Numbered from the stretch's first letter, positions 36,717 through 45,410 are shown. The stretch is DNA of 59,936 bases from an uncultured Clostridia bacterium (GCA_947595635.1 CANQEU010000006.1:1-59936); one strand, 5' to 3'. A program made the numbers and translations. Notes: generated by a model not told the origin, from the letters alone.

Positions 36717-37583
36717 TTAAATAATGTATTCGTCACATATCTTGTTTCGCTGTTCGTTTTTAGACGGAGCAAGCTGCGCCTCCGCCTCGTTCTTTTCAAA
36801 CGCTGCCTTAAACGCCTTGAGCTCGTCCACCGTCATTCTCTCAATGACCGAGGATAAAACGCCGGGAGCAACTCCGTTTTGGCTGAATGCGTTAAGCTTT
36901 AAAATATCGTTTGCAAGCTGCTTGCGGTAGAGTTCGCCGTCGGCCGACAGCTTTTTAAGCCCGTTGATGTAGCCTAAAAGCTCAAGCCTTTCCTTGTCGC
37001 TTAAATAAAGTCCGCCCTGCAATTCGAGCTTTTTCGATAAACTGTCCAATAAATCGACCTCCATATTATAGCTTTTTATAACTCCGGCGTTCTTTTGTGC
37101 CGGAACAGCAACAAAGCTCCATTCGTATGCGTCGTAAATATCTTCGATTTTTCCGTAGCAAAGAGCATCGTCATATATCTGTCCCTTTTTATGGACACAT
37201 TCGGGGCCGTTAATATCGTGCCCGCATATGGAACAAACGGTAGCCCTTGCGGCACAGCCTATGCTGACCTCTTTTTTAATTCCCGAATCAATATCGCTTA
37301 TAAGGTGATTGGTGTTGTCGTTTTTCGGGATATATGCGTCCGCTCTTACGCACGCGTATTCCTCGCCGACGCTTGTCCTTTTCGGGCTGTCTTTTTCAAC
37401 AGCACAGCGGTAAATTCTTGCGCATTGATTTTCCGCCTTTGGGTTGTGGTCAAAAATACCGGTTTTGCCTGTGAAAAGCAGCGCTATTTTTTCAAGCTCC
37501 TCCGTCGGAAACTGCTCCATATCCCTGTCTATCTCGTTGTCGCAAAGAATAAGAGAAAAGGTGTAAAGCTCGTCTTCGTTCAT
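36717..37583 (-). CDS. Prohead protease / scaffold-like protein (XkdF type), start uncertain
   Basis: 288 residues from ATG 37583. N-terminal half resembles phage head-maturation proteases (TFSLILCDNEIDRDMEQFPT, GIFDHNPKAENQCARIY, KEVSIGCAARATVCSICGHD, YEWSFVAVPAQKNAGV); candidate catalytic Ser in EVSIG and His in FDHNP. A CxxC..C motif may bind zinc. The C-terminal 120 residues are helical like a scaffold. The ATG has no ribosome binding site, while the frame stays open upstream with family-like residues (INKYTKRQ) to near 37667 but without ATG/GTG/TTG; a non-standard start is possible. Confidence 0.68.
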   Translation of the reverse strand: MNEDELYTFSLILCDNEIDRDMEQFPTEELEKIALLFTGKTGIFDHNPKAENQCARIYRCAVEKDSPKRTSVGEEYACVRADAYIPKNDNTNHLISDIDSGIKKEVSIGCAARATVCSICGHDINGPECVHKKGQIYDDALCYGKIEDIYDAYEWSFVAVPAQKNAGVIKSYNMEVDLLDSLSKKLELQGGLYLSDKERLELLGYINGLKKLSADGELYRKQLANDILKLNAFSQNGVAPGVLSSVIERMTVDELKAFKAAFEKNEAEAQLAPSKNEQRNKICDEYII

Positions 37584-37641
37584 CTGCCGTTTTGTATATT
37601 TATTGATAAGCTCAAGCTCTTCGCCGCTTATTTCGCTTTTT

Positions 37642-38802
37642 TTAATTATTCTGCCGTTGTCCGTTTTTCATCACCTCCGCATTGCGTAATTCAATTTCAA
37701 GCGCCTGCGCGTTCCACAGCCTTGCCTGAGCAAGCTGCGTTTCATCCTGAAGATTAATATTGTTCCACTGGATTTCATACCCGTCGTCAAAGCCGTTGAG
37801 CCACAGGAACACTCGGCATATTTTTTCAATCACCGGGCTTAAAAGCTCTCTGTACCATTCAAGCTCGCTTGTGAGTATGTCGCATTGCTGCGCCGCCATT
37901 CTCTCCGTTGTCGACCATGACAGACCAAGCAAAAACGGAGGGATAGAAAGCCTTGCCACAATTTGCTCAAGAATTTGCCTGACAGGAACGTCGCTGTCGA
38001 GTATCTGGTTGTCGGCTCCGATAACCTTTATAGAAACATCGCCGACGCTTATAAAATCCTTAGTCCGTTCCTTGTCGCTCATAGCAAGGCTCCATTGCCG
38101 TGCTATCTGCTGTGCTCTTTCCTTTGCGTTGCCGCCGTTTGAGCTGCAGCTTACAGCAAAGCGCACGTTTCCGACGCGCTCCCAGTTTTCTCCGATCGTG
38201 TTGAATATTTTAAGCAATATATCGCTTACAAACGGCAGTCCCTTTAAAATGGATGTGCCGTATAATTGACCGGGTTCGGGGTTAAGCGAGCTTTGGAGTA
38301 TAAGCGAAGGGTTTGAAACGGGAACGCTGCTTCCTGACCTTTTTGTATATACATTCAAATCAAGAGGACTGCTTCCGTGTCTCAGCTCAACATCGTCAAG
38401 ATTTGCAATGTAAAGGGCGGCTATCCCGCTTTTATCCTTATACGGCACTATCTCGGCAACCGCCGTGCCGTAGGTTAAAAGCTGATTAAGGTATGACGTA
38501 ACAAAGCAGGAAATACCCCTGCTGTTTGCGCCGACCATTACATTCTTGAGAAAATCCGAAAGTGCTTTTTCGGCAGCCTTGCTTTTGCAGCTTACCTGAA
38601 AGCCTCCCGTAAGCCTTACTATTTTGTCAATTGCTCCGTTTATAATCGGAACAGACTCCCGCAGGGCGCTGTAAAGACGTCTTTCCATATTGTCCTGTGA
38701 AAAAGAGGCAAGCATTGAAAGTGAACGCCTGCCCGAAAAGCTCTCGGCAGTTTGAACGGCGCAGAAGTCGCTGCGGTCATTGCCTTTTTTAAATAATTTC
38801 AC
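37642..38802 (-). CDS. Phage portal protein
   Basis: 386 residues, GTG start after AAAGGAGGCTTGAG. Portal landmarks: MERRLYSALRESVPIINGAI at the start, YGTAVAEIVPYKD, NPEPGQLYGTSILKGL, the stem/wing with VRQILEQIVARLSIPPFLLG and ELEWYRELLSPVIEKI. Dodecameric DNA gate at the capsid vertex. Frame intact. Confidence 0.9.
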   Translation of the reverse strand: MKLFKKGNDRSDFCAVQTAESFSGRRSLSMLASFSQDNMERRLYSALRESVPIINGAIDKIVRLTGGFQVSCKSKAAEKALSDFLKNVMVGANSRGISCFVTSYLNQLLTYGTAVAEIVPYKDKSGIAALYIANLDDVELRHGSSPLDLNVYTKRSGSSVPVSNPSLILQSSLNPEPGQLYGTSILKGLPFVSDILLKIFNTIGENWERVGNVRFAVSCSSNGGNAKERAQQIARQWSLAMSDKERTKDFISVGDVSIKVIGADNQILDSDVPVRQILEQIVARLSIPPFLLGLSWSTTERMAAQQCDILTSELEWYRELLSPVIEKICRVFLWLNGFDDGYEIQWNNINLQDETQLAQARLWNAQALEIELRNAEVMKNGQRQNN

Positions 38803-38814
38803 CTCAAGCCTCCT

Positions 38815-40062
38815 TTATCTTTCGGCTGTAACTGCGAAAAACTCATCATATCCGCCTGCCGAAAGAGTTGTGACAAAATATCTTATGTCATCCATTGCAT
38901 GGTCGTTTTCCTTGATAGGGGAATCGCTTATGCTGTTTTCGTTCCAGCGGTATAGAGAAAACTCACGAATAGAATCCCTGCAATTTTTGCAGATTACTAT
39001 TTTTTTACTCTTTAGAGCCGCCGCCGTTTCTCTTATGCCGTCAAGAACATTGTTTTTTGCCGGAACTACTTCAAATTTTCCGTGCCGCTTTATAACCTCT
39101 ATAAAGCTTGCGGCAGACGGGTCTACGGTGATTGCGGATATTTTTTTGCCGCTGCACAGCTGTTCAAGCGCCGAATAATGCTCCTCGTCGGTTCTCTGAT
39201 AACCGTTACGGCGCGATGAAAAATAGTATTCGTCTATTCTGTACCACACTCCGCCGTAAAGTCCCCAAAGCCCGAACGACGCCGGATTTACCGTGCCGTA
39301 GTCGCAGGATACCGCATAATCCTCAAAGCTGCACTCAGGCACGGGGACGAACATATCCTTTGTCATAAACGGATATACGGCACCTTGAGCCGCGACCCAT
39401 TTTCCCTCGACAAATCTTTGATAAAACGAGCCGGAATAGAGGCTTTTATATCTTTGCAGCATTTCCTTTGACAACGACGGATTATCGTCCATTTTAAAAT
39501 GAAGATATAACGCGTTTTTTTCCGCGCGCTTTAATATCCATTCACGGTAGAACCAGTGACCGGGATGTTCGGGATTGCAGTTGAACCAGAATTTTGAGCC
39601 GGTTACGGAACAGCGTGCAATAGCCTGTTCGACAAACGAACGCGGCATAAGAGCAACCTCGTCAAAAAGAACTCCCGCAAGCGTTATTCCCTGAATAAGC
39701 GAAGCCGAGCTTTCGTCGCGGCCGCCAAACAGATAAAATCTGTTTTTTACAGAGCCTATCGAAATCTCAAGCATATTTGCAGACAGTCTTTCGTTCACCG
39801 TAAAGCCAAGCTCTTTAAGTATAGAAACCAGAGGCGTTATAACATTCCGTCTTACTCCCCTTACAGTTTTGCCGCATATGGCAAAGTCCTTTTCGCAAAA
39901 AGCGTAGAGAGACCAGAATATAAATGAAATGCTCATACAAACCGTTTTTCCGCTTCTTACCGCACCGTCGCAAATAATGGCGTCGTGATTTTTAAGTCTG
40001 CTTTCCCTGCACCACCAGCTTAACGCGCACAGCTGTTTTTCTGAGAAGGTGTTAAAATTCAT
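38815..40062 (-). CDS. Terminase large subunit (PBSX family)
   Basis: 415 residues. ATPase: Walker A GAVRSGKT (33-40), Walker B VLFDE (131-135). Nuclease (RNase H fold): VSCDYGT, ITVDPSA and DHAMDDIRY supply the acidic triad. Both activities therefore look intact, arguing against decay. Overlaps the small subunit by 11 bases; GAGGTGCAGGAAG precedes the ATG. Packages DNA through the portal. Confidence 0.96.
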   Translation of the reverse strand: MNFNTFSEKQLCALSWWCRESRLKNHDAIICDGAVRSGKTVCMSISFIFWSLYAFCEKDFAICGKTVRGVRRNVITPLVSILKELGFTVNERLSANMLEISIGSVKNRFYLFGGRDESSASLIQGITLAGVLFDEVALMPRSFVEQAIARCSVTGSKFWFNCNPEHPGHWFYREWILKRAEKNALYLHFKMDDNPSLSKEMLQRYKSLYSGSFYQRFVEGKWVAAQGAVYPFMTKDMFVPVPECSFEDYAVSCDYGTVNPASFGLWGLYGGVWYRIDEYYFSSRRNGYQRTDEEHYSALEQLCSGKKISAITVDPSAASFIEVIKRHGKFEVVPAKNNVLDGIRETAAALKSKKIVICKNCRDSIREFSLYRWNENSISDSPIKENDHAMDDIRYFVTTLSAGGYDEFFAVTAER

Positions 40063-40552
40063 CTTCCTGCACCTCGGTGCCTTTTATTGCTTTAGCCGCG
40101 TCGTTAAGCGCGCGGTATAACGGCGCTGCGCAGTCTGAGCTTCCGTCCGATTCCTGCGCGAGCCTCTCAAGGGCTTTAAGACGGTCGAAAAACTTTATCT
40201 CCATTGCTCCGTCCTTCGGCTTTTTTATCTCGCTTATCATAAATAAATCGAGATGCTCAAGCTCGGCTGCTGTTATGCTTTCATCGCATATCAGCCTGAC
40301 CGAATCCGAAACGCTGCCAAAGGCTATCCTTTCAAGACCCTTTACCGCCTTTACCCTCAAAAGCTCGCGCTCGCACTCAAGCTCGCCCTTAAGCTTTTTC
40401 AAAATATGCTCCTTTGATAAAAGCTCAAGCCCCTTTTCTTCGGGAGCTTCGGTATAACCGGCTCTCACAGCCGCCTCGCGCGGATTTCCTGTAGCGCAGT
40501 ACCAGCGGCAAAAAAGCCGCTCCCTTTTGTTAAGCGTTTTTTCCCTTATCAA
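40052..40552 (-). CDS. Terminase small subunit
   Basis: 166 residues with the TTG start at 40552, which has AAAGGAG at the right distance and gives the family-like beginning MIREKTLNKRERLFCRWYC. The frame is open up to an ATG at 40636, but this stretch is taken by the two inverted repeats and has no binding site. Terminase_2-like helix-turn-helix (GNPREAAVRAGYTEAPEEKG). Recognises DNA for packaging. First gene of the cluster. Confidence 0.85.
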   Translation of the reverse strand: MIREKTLNKRERLFCRWYCATGNPREAAVRAGYTEAPEEKGLELLSKEHILKKLKGELECERELLRVKAVKGLERIAFGSVSDSVRLICDESITAAELEHLDLFMISEIKKPKDGAMEIKFFDRLKALERLAQESDGSSDCAAPLYRALNDAAKAIKGTEVQEDEF

Positions 40553-40569
40553 TAGAAAAACTCCTTTGC

Positions 40570-40600
40570 GTATATTGCAGGATAAATCCCTGCAATATAC
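40570..40600. promoter_or_regulatory. Inverted repeat upstream of the phage cluster (IR1)
   Basis: Perfect 12-bp arms GTATATTGCAGG (40570-40581) and CCTGCAATATAC (40589-40600), 7-base centre. Just before the terS ribosome binding site: operator or leader hairpin. Confidence 0.6.
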
Positions 40601-40615
40601 AGGCAAAAAGACAGG

Positions 40616-40639
40616 AACTTGACATAATGACGTCAAGTT
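40616..40639. promoter_or_regulatory. Inverted repeat upstream of the phage cluster (IR2)
   Basis: AACTTGAC (40616-40623) and GTCAAGTT (40632-40639), 8-base centre. Followed on the plus strand by TTTT. Candidate operator; not a LexA-type GAAC-N4-GTTC site. Confidence 0.55.
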
Positions 40640-40918
40640 TTTAAAAAAATTGAAATTTTGGAGAATTTTTTTAAAAAATCATTTAATCAATAAAAAATAA
40701 ATATTATGCACTGTAAAACATTTTCTTTGCGTCAGATATTCTGCCGGTAACGGCTGAATTAATTTCGAATATGATAATATAGTGCAGAGCCGCAAAGAGG
40801 ATTTGCAATATTTATGTGGAGCACTTGTGAAAAATCTACAAAAATGCTAAAAATAAGGATTGTTCAAGCGTAAAAATGCAGGAAAATTAAAAATATCCTG
40901 CAAGATTTAAAAAATCAG
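40640..40918. other. AT-rich intergenic region between the phage cluster and glnN
   Basis: About 280 bases separating divergent units. No ORF. Very AT-rich near 40640-40720. A 6-bp-arm inverted repeat GCAGGA/TCCTGC lies at about 40879-40902. No clear consensus promoter for the minus-strand phage genes was found; control by an alternative sigma factor or activator would fit (inference). Confidence 0.4.
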
Positions 40919-40947
40919 TTGACAAAAACGATTCGGTGAGATATACT
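40919..40947 (+). promoter_or_regulatory. Promoter of glnN
   Basis: TTGACA (40919-40924), 17-bp spacer, TATACT (40942-40947). Confidence 0.88.
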
Positions 40948-40965
40948 TTACAGCAGAAACACAGC

Positions 40966-41009
40966 AAAGACGCTGAGAGCCTGCGGGTTCTTAGCGTCTT
41001 TTTGTTTTT
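40966..41009 (+). terminator. Intrinsic terminator in the glnN leader
   Basis: Long stem (AAAGACGCTGAGAGCC with GGGTTCTTAGCGTCTTT, two G-T pairs, 4-base loop) followed by TTTTTGTTTTT. Starts only about 12 bases after the expected transcription start and 34 bases before the coding region, so it should stop transcription unless prevented. Confidence 0.82.
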
Positions 41010-41042
41010 AAACAATTATTTACAGGATAGGAGAGTTTTGAA

Positions 41043-43142
41043 ATGACCACAGAGTTTAGTGTTCCTGAAATCTTCGGCAGTCTTGTATTTGACGACGCGA
41101 CAATGAAGGAGCGTTTGCCGAAGCAGACCTACAAGGCGCTCAAGAAAACCATTCAAGACGGCGACGTGCTCGATTTAAACGTAGCTAACATCGTTGCCAA
41201 CGCGATGAAGGACTGGGCGGTTGAAAGAGGTGCTACACACTACACGCATTGGTTCCAGCCTATGACAGGCATTACGGCGGAAAAGCACGACAGCTTTATA
41301 AATCCGACCGATGACGGCAGGGTAATAATGGAGTTTTCGGGCAAAGAGCTTATTAAGGGCGAGCCTGACGCGTCCTCGTTTCCTTCCGGAGGAATAAGGG
41401 CAACCTTTGAGGCAAGGGGCTATACCGCGTGGGACCCGACCTCATACGCGTTTATCAAGGACGGCACACTGTGCATTCCAACCGCGTTTTGCTCATATAC
41501 GGGCGAGGTGCTTGATAAAAAGACTCCGCTTTTGCGCTCAATGGAAAGAATAAGCGATGAGGCAGTAAGAGTTTTAAGGCTCTTCGGCGATGAGGAGACA
41601 ACAAGAGTTGTTACAACAGTCGGCCCTGAGCAGGAATATTTCCTTATAGACAAAGAGCTTTACGAGCAGAGAAAGGATTTGATTTATACAGGCAGAACCC
41701 TGTTCGGCGCAAAGGCGCCAAAGGGACAGGAGCTTGAGGATCACTACTTCGGAGTTATAAGACCGAGGGTAGTTGAGTTTATGGCTGACCTTGACCGTGA
41801 GCTTTGGAAGCTTGGAATATTGGCAAAGACAAAGCATAACGAGGTTGCGCCCGCGCAGCACGAGCTTGCGCCTATATTTACAACGACAAACCTTGCTACC
41901 GACCATAATCAGCTTACAATGGAGATTATGAAGAAAACGGCTGAAAAGCACGGTATGGTTTGCCTGCTTCACGAAAAGCCGTTTGCGGGAGTAAACGGAA
42001 GCGGTAAGCACAACAACTGGTCAATATCCACAAACACAGGCAAAAACCTTTTAAATCCGGGCAAGAATCCTGCTGAAAACACACAGTTCCTTCTCTTCCT
42101 TGCGGCGGTAGTAAAGGGCGTTGACGAATATCAGGAGCTTTTGAGAATTTCTGTCGCAAGCGCAGGAAACGACCACCGTCTTGGAGCTAACGAGGCTCCG
42201 CCGGCTATAATTTCAATGTTCCTTGGCGACGAGCTTCAGGCTATCATAGATTCAATAGTAGAGGGCACGAAATATTCTGCCGACGACAGACGCAAAATGC
42301 AGCTCGGTTCAAATGTTCTTCCTGACTTTGTAAAGGATACAACAGACAGAAACCGTACGTCACCGTTCGCCTTCACCGGCAACAAGTTTGAGTTCCGCAG
42401 CCTCGGCTCGGCATTGAACATAGCTTGCCCGAACGTAATGCTAAACACAATAGTTGCCGAGGAGATTTCTCTGTTTGCCGATGAGCTTGAAAAGGCAGAC
42501 GACTTTGACAGCGCGGTTAAGGGTCTTATCAAAAAGGCGTTTACGGAGCATCAAAGGATTATATTCAACGGCGACAACTATACCGACGAGTGGGTAGCGG
42601 AGGCTGAAAGGAGAGGCCTTTCAAATCTTCGCTCAACGCCGGAGGCGTTCAGCAGATACCTCACAGACAAGAATATCTCTCTGTTTGAAAAGCATAAGGT
42701 TTACACCAAGAAGGAGCTTAATGCAAGATATGAGATAATGCTTGAGAACTACTCAAAGGTTATCAACATTGAGGCTGAAACAATGCTTGATATGTCAAAG
42801 AAGGACATTTTACCGGCAGTATCGGCTTATGTAAGAGAGCTTACCGACACGGCTCTTTCAAAGAAGACGTTGTCGGAGAGCATTCCTTGCGACGTTGAAA
42901 TAGAGCTTGCTGAAAAGCTTTCAAAGCTGCTTTCGTGCTTTGCGCGTAAAATAACGGCTCTTGAAGAGGCTCTTATCAAGGCTAAGGATATTGAGGGAGT
43001 TCAGGCTCTTGCCGATTTCTATCAGGGAACGGTATTTGCGGCAATGTCGGAGCTTCGCGCTGTCGGCGATGAGATGGAGGTAAATGTATCCTCCGAATAT
43101 TGGCCGTATCCGTCATACGGCGATATGCTCTTCAGCATCTAA
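41043..43142 (+). CDS. glnN: Glutamine synthetase type III
   Basis: 699 residues, the large GSIII form. Condenses ammonia with glutamate at ATP cost; main ammonium assimilation enzyme in many gut anaerobes. GSIII-specific N-terminal domain ([28 protein letters not shown]), catalytic core ([68 protein letters not shown]). AGGATAGGAGAG upstream. Next to amt-PII in the same direction, so ammonium uptake and fixation are co-located. Confidence 0.97.
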   Translation: MTTEFSVPEIFGSLVFDDATMKERLPKQTYKALKKTIQDGDVLDLNVANIVANAMKDWAVERGATHYTHWFQPMTGITAEKHDSFINPTDDGRVIMEFSGKELIKGEPDASSFPSGGIRATFEARGYTAWDPTSYAFIKDGTLCIPTAFCSYTGEVLDKKTPLLRSMERISDEAVRVLRLFGDEETTRVVTTVGPEQEYFLIDKELYEQRKDLIYTGRTLFGAKAPKGQELEDHYFGVIRPRVVEFMADLDRELWKLGILAKTKHNEVAPAQHELAPIFTTTNLATDHNQLTMEIMKKTAEKHGMVCLLHEKPFAGVNGSGKHNNWSISTNTGKNLLNPGKNPAENTQFLLFLAAVVKGVDEYQELLRISVASAGNDHRLGANEAPPAIISMFLGDELQAIIDSIVEGTKYSADDRRKMQLGSNVLPDFVKDTTDRNRTSPFAFTGNKFEFRSLGSALNIACPNVMLNTIVAEEISLFADELEKADDFDSAVKGLIKKAFTEHQRIIFNGDNYTDEWVAEAERRGLSNLRSTPEAFSRYLTDKNISLFEKHKVYTKKELNARYEIMLENYSKVINIEAETMLDMSKKDILPAVSAYVRELTDTALSKKTLSESIPCDVEIELAEKLSKLLSCFARKITALEEALIKAKDIEGVQALADFYQGTVFAAMSELRAVGDEMEVNVSSEYWPYPSYGDMLFSI

Positions 43143-43161
43143 AAATTATTGATTTATGCAC

Positions 43162-43211
43162 AAAGGCGTGCAGCGGTTTTTTAAGGAAGTGAAAAACCGT
43201 TGTACGCCTTT
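43162..43211 (+). promoter_or_regulatory. Long intergenic hairpin between glnN and amt
   Basis: 20-bp arms (43162-43181 with 43192-43211; G-T pairs included) ending in CTTATATTT. Works as terminator of glnN or as processing/attenuation element before amt. Confidence 0.7.
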
Positions 43212-43241
43212 CTTATATTTATTTTTAAGGGGGAAAATATA

Positions 43242-44960
43242 ATGGATGAAATTATGAATGCCGTCAATTCAACGATCTTTGGCACAGAAGGCGTGTGGTT
43301 TTTGATTGGTGCAGCGCTCGTTTTCTTTATGCAGTGCGGCTTTGCAATGGTTGAAACAGGTTTTACAAGAGCCAAAAATGCGGCGAACATAATAATGAAA
43401 AATCTTATGGATTTTTGCCTTGGCACCGTTGTGTTTATGGTTTTGGGCTTTGGGCTGCTATGCGGTGAAAACGCATTCTTTGGACTTATCGGAAAGCCGG
43501 ATCTTCAGATTTTCACGGACTTTTCAAATTTCCCGTGGCACAATTTTGTATTTAATATGGTATTTTGCGCTACGGCGGCTACAATCGTTTCGGGCGCTAT
43601 GGCGGAGAGAACCAAGTTTCTTTCATACTGTATTTATTCGGTAGTTATTTCCGCTGTTGTTTATCCGATCGAGGCGCACTGGATATGGGGCGGCGGCTGG
43701 CTTTCAGACTTAGGCTTCCTTGATTTTGCAGGCTCCTGCGCAATCCATATGGTCGGCGGAATATCGGCGCTGATAGGCGCAATAATTCTTGGACCTCGTA
43801 TTGGAAAATACAGCAAAAGCGGCAAGGTACACGCGATTCCCGGTCACAGCCTTACGCTTGGCGCGCTCGGCGTATTCATTTTGTGGTTTGGCTGGTACGG
43901 ATTTAACGGCGCCGCGGCGGCGACTACTGACAATTTGGGTCAGATATTCTTAACTACAACTATCGCTCCTGCCGTTGCAACATGCGCGACTATGATATTC
44001 ACTTGGATAAAGAACGGAAAGCCCGATGTTTCAATGTCGCTTAACGGCTCTCTTGCCGGACTTGTTGCGGTAACTGCTCCGTGCGCTGACGTTGACGCTC
44101 TCGGCGCCGCGATAATCGGTCTTGTTGCAGGTATTCTTGTAGTAGTTGCGGTTGAATTTATAGACATAAAGCTTAAGGTAGACGACCCGGTCGGCGCAGT
44201 AGCCGTTCATGGTGTAAACGGAATATGGGGAACCCTTGCCGTCGGTCTTTTTGCAACCGGCAAAGGACAGGACGGAGTAATCGGTCTGTTTTACGGCGGC
44301 GGCTTCCGTCAGCTTGGAATACAGGCGCTCGGTATCGTATGCGTTGCGGCGTTTACAATCGTAACAATGACAATAACATTCCAGGTTATAAAGCACACTG
44401 TAGGTCTGAGAGCCTCAAGGGAAGAGGAGCTTTCAGGACTTGACAGCACAGAGCACGGCATTGCAAGCTCTTATGCGGACTTTATGCCGAGCACGCTTTC
44501 GCTCAGCTCAGCAGATGCAAAAGAGGTTTTGGCTCCCGTTGCCGCTGCCGTTCCGGTACATGTTAACAATGAGTCGGTTTACAGCAACCCGGACGGAAAG
44601 AAGCTTACAAAAATTGATATTGTATGCAGACAGAATAAGTTTGACGAGTTGAAGTCGGCGTTGAACGAAATAGGAGTATCCGGTATGACGGTTACTCAGG
44701 TTCTCGGCTACGGTGTTCAGAAGGGTAAGCCGGAATTTTACAGAGGCGTTCCTGTTGAGGTAAATCTCCTGCCGAAGGTTCAGGTCGAGATAGTTGTATG
44801 CACTGTTCCTGTAAAGCAGGTTATAGACACGGCTGTAAAGGCTCTTTATACGGGTCATATCGGCGACGGTAAGATATTTGTATACGAGGTGCTCGATGTA
44901 GTAAAGGTTCGCACAGGCGAAACAGGCTGCGACGCTTTGCAAAATCCTGACACCGATTGA
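43242..44960 (+). CDS. amt: Ammonium transporter fused to a P-II signalling domain
   Basis: 572 residues from ATG 43242 (GGGGG site). Amt channel of about 11 transmembrane helices in residues 1-400 (FFMQCGFAMVETGFTRAKNA, GDFSNFPWHNF region, HWIWGGGWL with the pore His/Trp, DPVGAVAVHGVNGIWGTLAV with the twin-His motif). A linker, then a complete GlnK-like P-II domain from about residue 453: KIDIVCRQNKFDELKSALNE, T-loop LGYGVQKGKPEFYRG, and HIGDGKIFVYEV B-loop. In other bacteria separate GlnK plugs the channel when nitrogen is ample; here channel and plug are one chain. The T-loop keeps a Tyr. Confidence 0.95.
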   Translation: MDEIMNAVNSTIFGTEGVWFLIGAALVFFMQCGFAMVETGFTRAKNAANIIMKNLMDFCLGTVVFMVLGFGLLCGENAFFGLIGKPDLQIFTDFSNFPWHNFVFNMVFCATAATIVSGAMAERTKFLSYCIYSVVISAVVYPIEAHWIWGGGWLSDLGFLDFAGSCAIHMVGGISALIGAIILGPRIGKYSKSGKVHAIPGHSLTLGALGVFILWFGWYGFNGAAAATTDNLGQIFLTTTIAPAVATCATMIFTWIKNGKPDVSMSLNGSLAGLVAVTAPCADVDALGAAIIGLVAGILVVVAVEFIDIKLKVDDPVGAVAVHGVNGIWGTLAVGLFATGKGQDGVIGLFYGGGFRQLGIQALGIVCVAAFTIVTMTITFQVIKHTVGLRASREEELSGLDSTEHGIASSYADFMPSTLSLSSADAKEVLAPVAAAVPVHVNNESVYSNPDGKKLTKIDIVCRQNKFDELKSALNEIGVSGMTVTQVLGYGVQKGKPEFYRGVPVEVNLLPKVQVEIVVCTVPVKQVIDTAVKALYTGHIGDGKIFVYEVLDVVKVRTGETGCDALQNPDTD

Positions 44961-44988
44961 TTTGCCCTATCCTTTTTAATTCACATAA

Positions 44989-45032
44989 CAAGCGGTCAGC
45001 CCCAAGACATTTGTCTTGGGGCTGACCGCTTG
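44989..45032. terminator. Perfect 21-bp-arm palindrome after amt
   Basis: 44989-45009 is the exact reverse complement of 45012-45032 with a 2-base centre. Probably the amt terminator, although no T run follows directly; the length and perfection are unusual. Confidence 0.6.
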
Positions 45033-45063
45033 AGTGATTTAAATAATAAGAATAAAAAAACCG

Positions 45064-45090
45064 AAGCAGCGCTTATTGTGCGTTGCTTCG
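45064..45090. repeat. Direct repeat of MITE-like copy C (hairpin), left
   Basis: 27 bp, hairpin GAAGCAGCGC/GCGTTGCTTC preceded by an A run; repeated at 45411-45437 with one C/T difference. Confidence 0.85.
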
Positions 45091-45410
45091 AGTTTGTCGA
45101 TAAACCTATTTTTGATAAGTTATCGCCTGCTACGGCTTTAAAATTTGGTTTTCAATGTTGAGCTGATGACCACCGTAAGTCCCCACTTCCTCTTTGATAG
45201 AATTTTTTAGTTTAAATTCGTTCTACTAAACTAATTTACGGGTGTAAAATCTTATTTAAGTAAAATTCCTTGTTCGAGAATGATGAGGTGCAGGAGAAGC
45301 GAAGCTTCTCCTGCAAAAAAAATAAAATCTTAAGCAGCAGTCCCACTGCTTAGCAGTGCTGACTGCGGTCCAAGGATTACATGGACAAAACCGCTTTTTC
45401 GACAGGCTGA
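45091..45410 (+). mobile_element. MITE-like non-coding element, copy C
   Basis: About 320 bp. Begins AGTTTGTCGATAAACC like copy A, contains ATTTTTGATAAGTTATCGCC (shared with copy B), the TTTACGGGTGTAAAA box, GAGAATGATGAGGTGC, the GCAGGAGAAGC-GAA-GCTTCTCCTGC hairpin (45291-45315), and ends TTTTTCGACAGGCTGA. No ORF. Lies in the convergent gap between amt and the gene at 45474. Confidence 0.78.

Noticed and set aside
29477-40552. Ordinary decayed prophage
   Set aside because: No frameshift or stop in any of the 16 ORFs, conserved catalytic residues and preserved overlaps argue against random decay, although a recent clean deletion cannot be excluded from this sequence alone.
40948-41042. Glutamine riboswitch or ANTAR target in the glnN leader
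   Set aside because: Only one stem-loop is present; neither the glutamine aptamer core nor twin hexaloop hairpins are visible.
43160-43240. Start of amt at 43200, giving 14 more residues
   Set aside because: That stretch forms the arm of the intergenic hairpin; the GGGGG ribosome site and family alignment favour ATG 43242.
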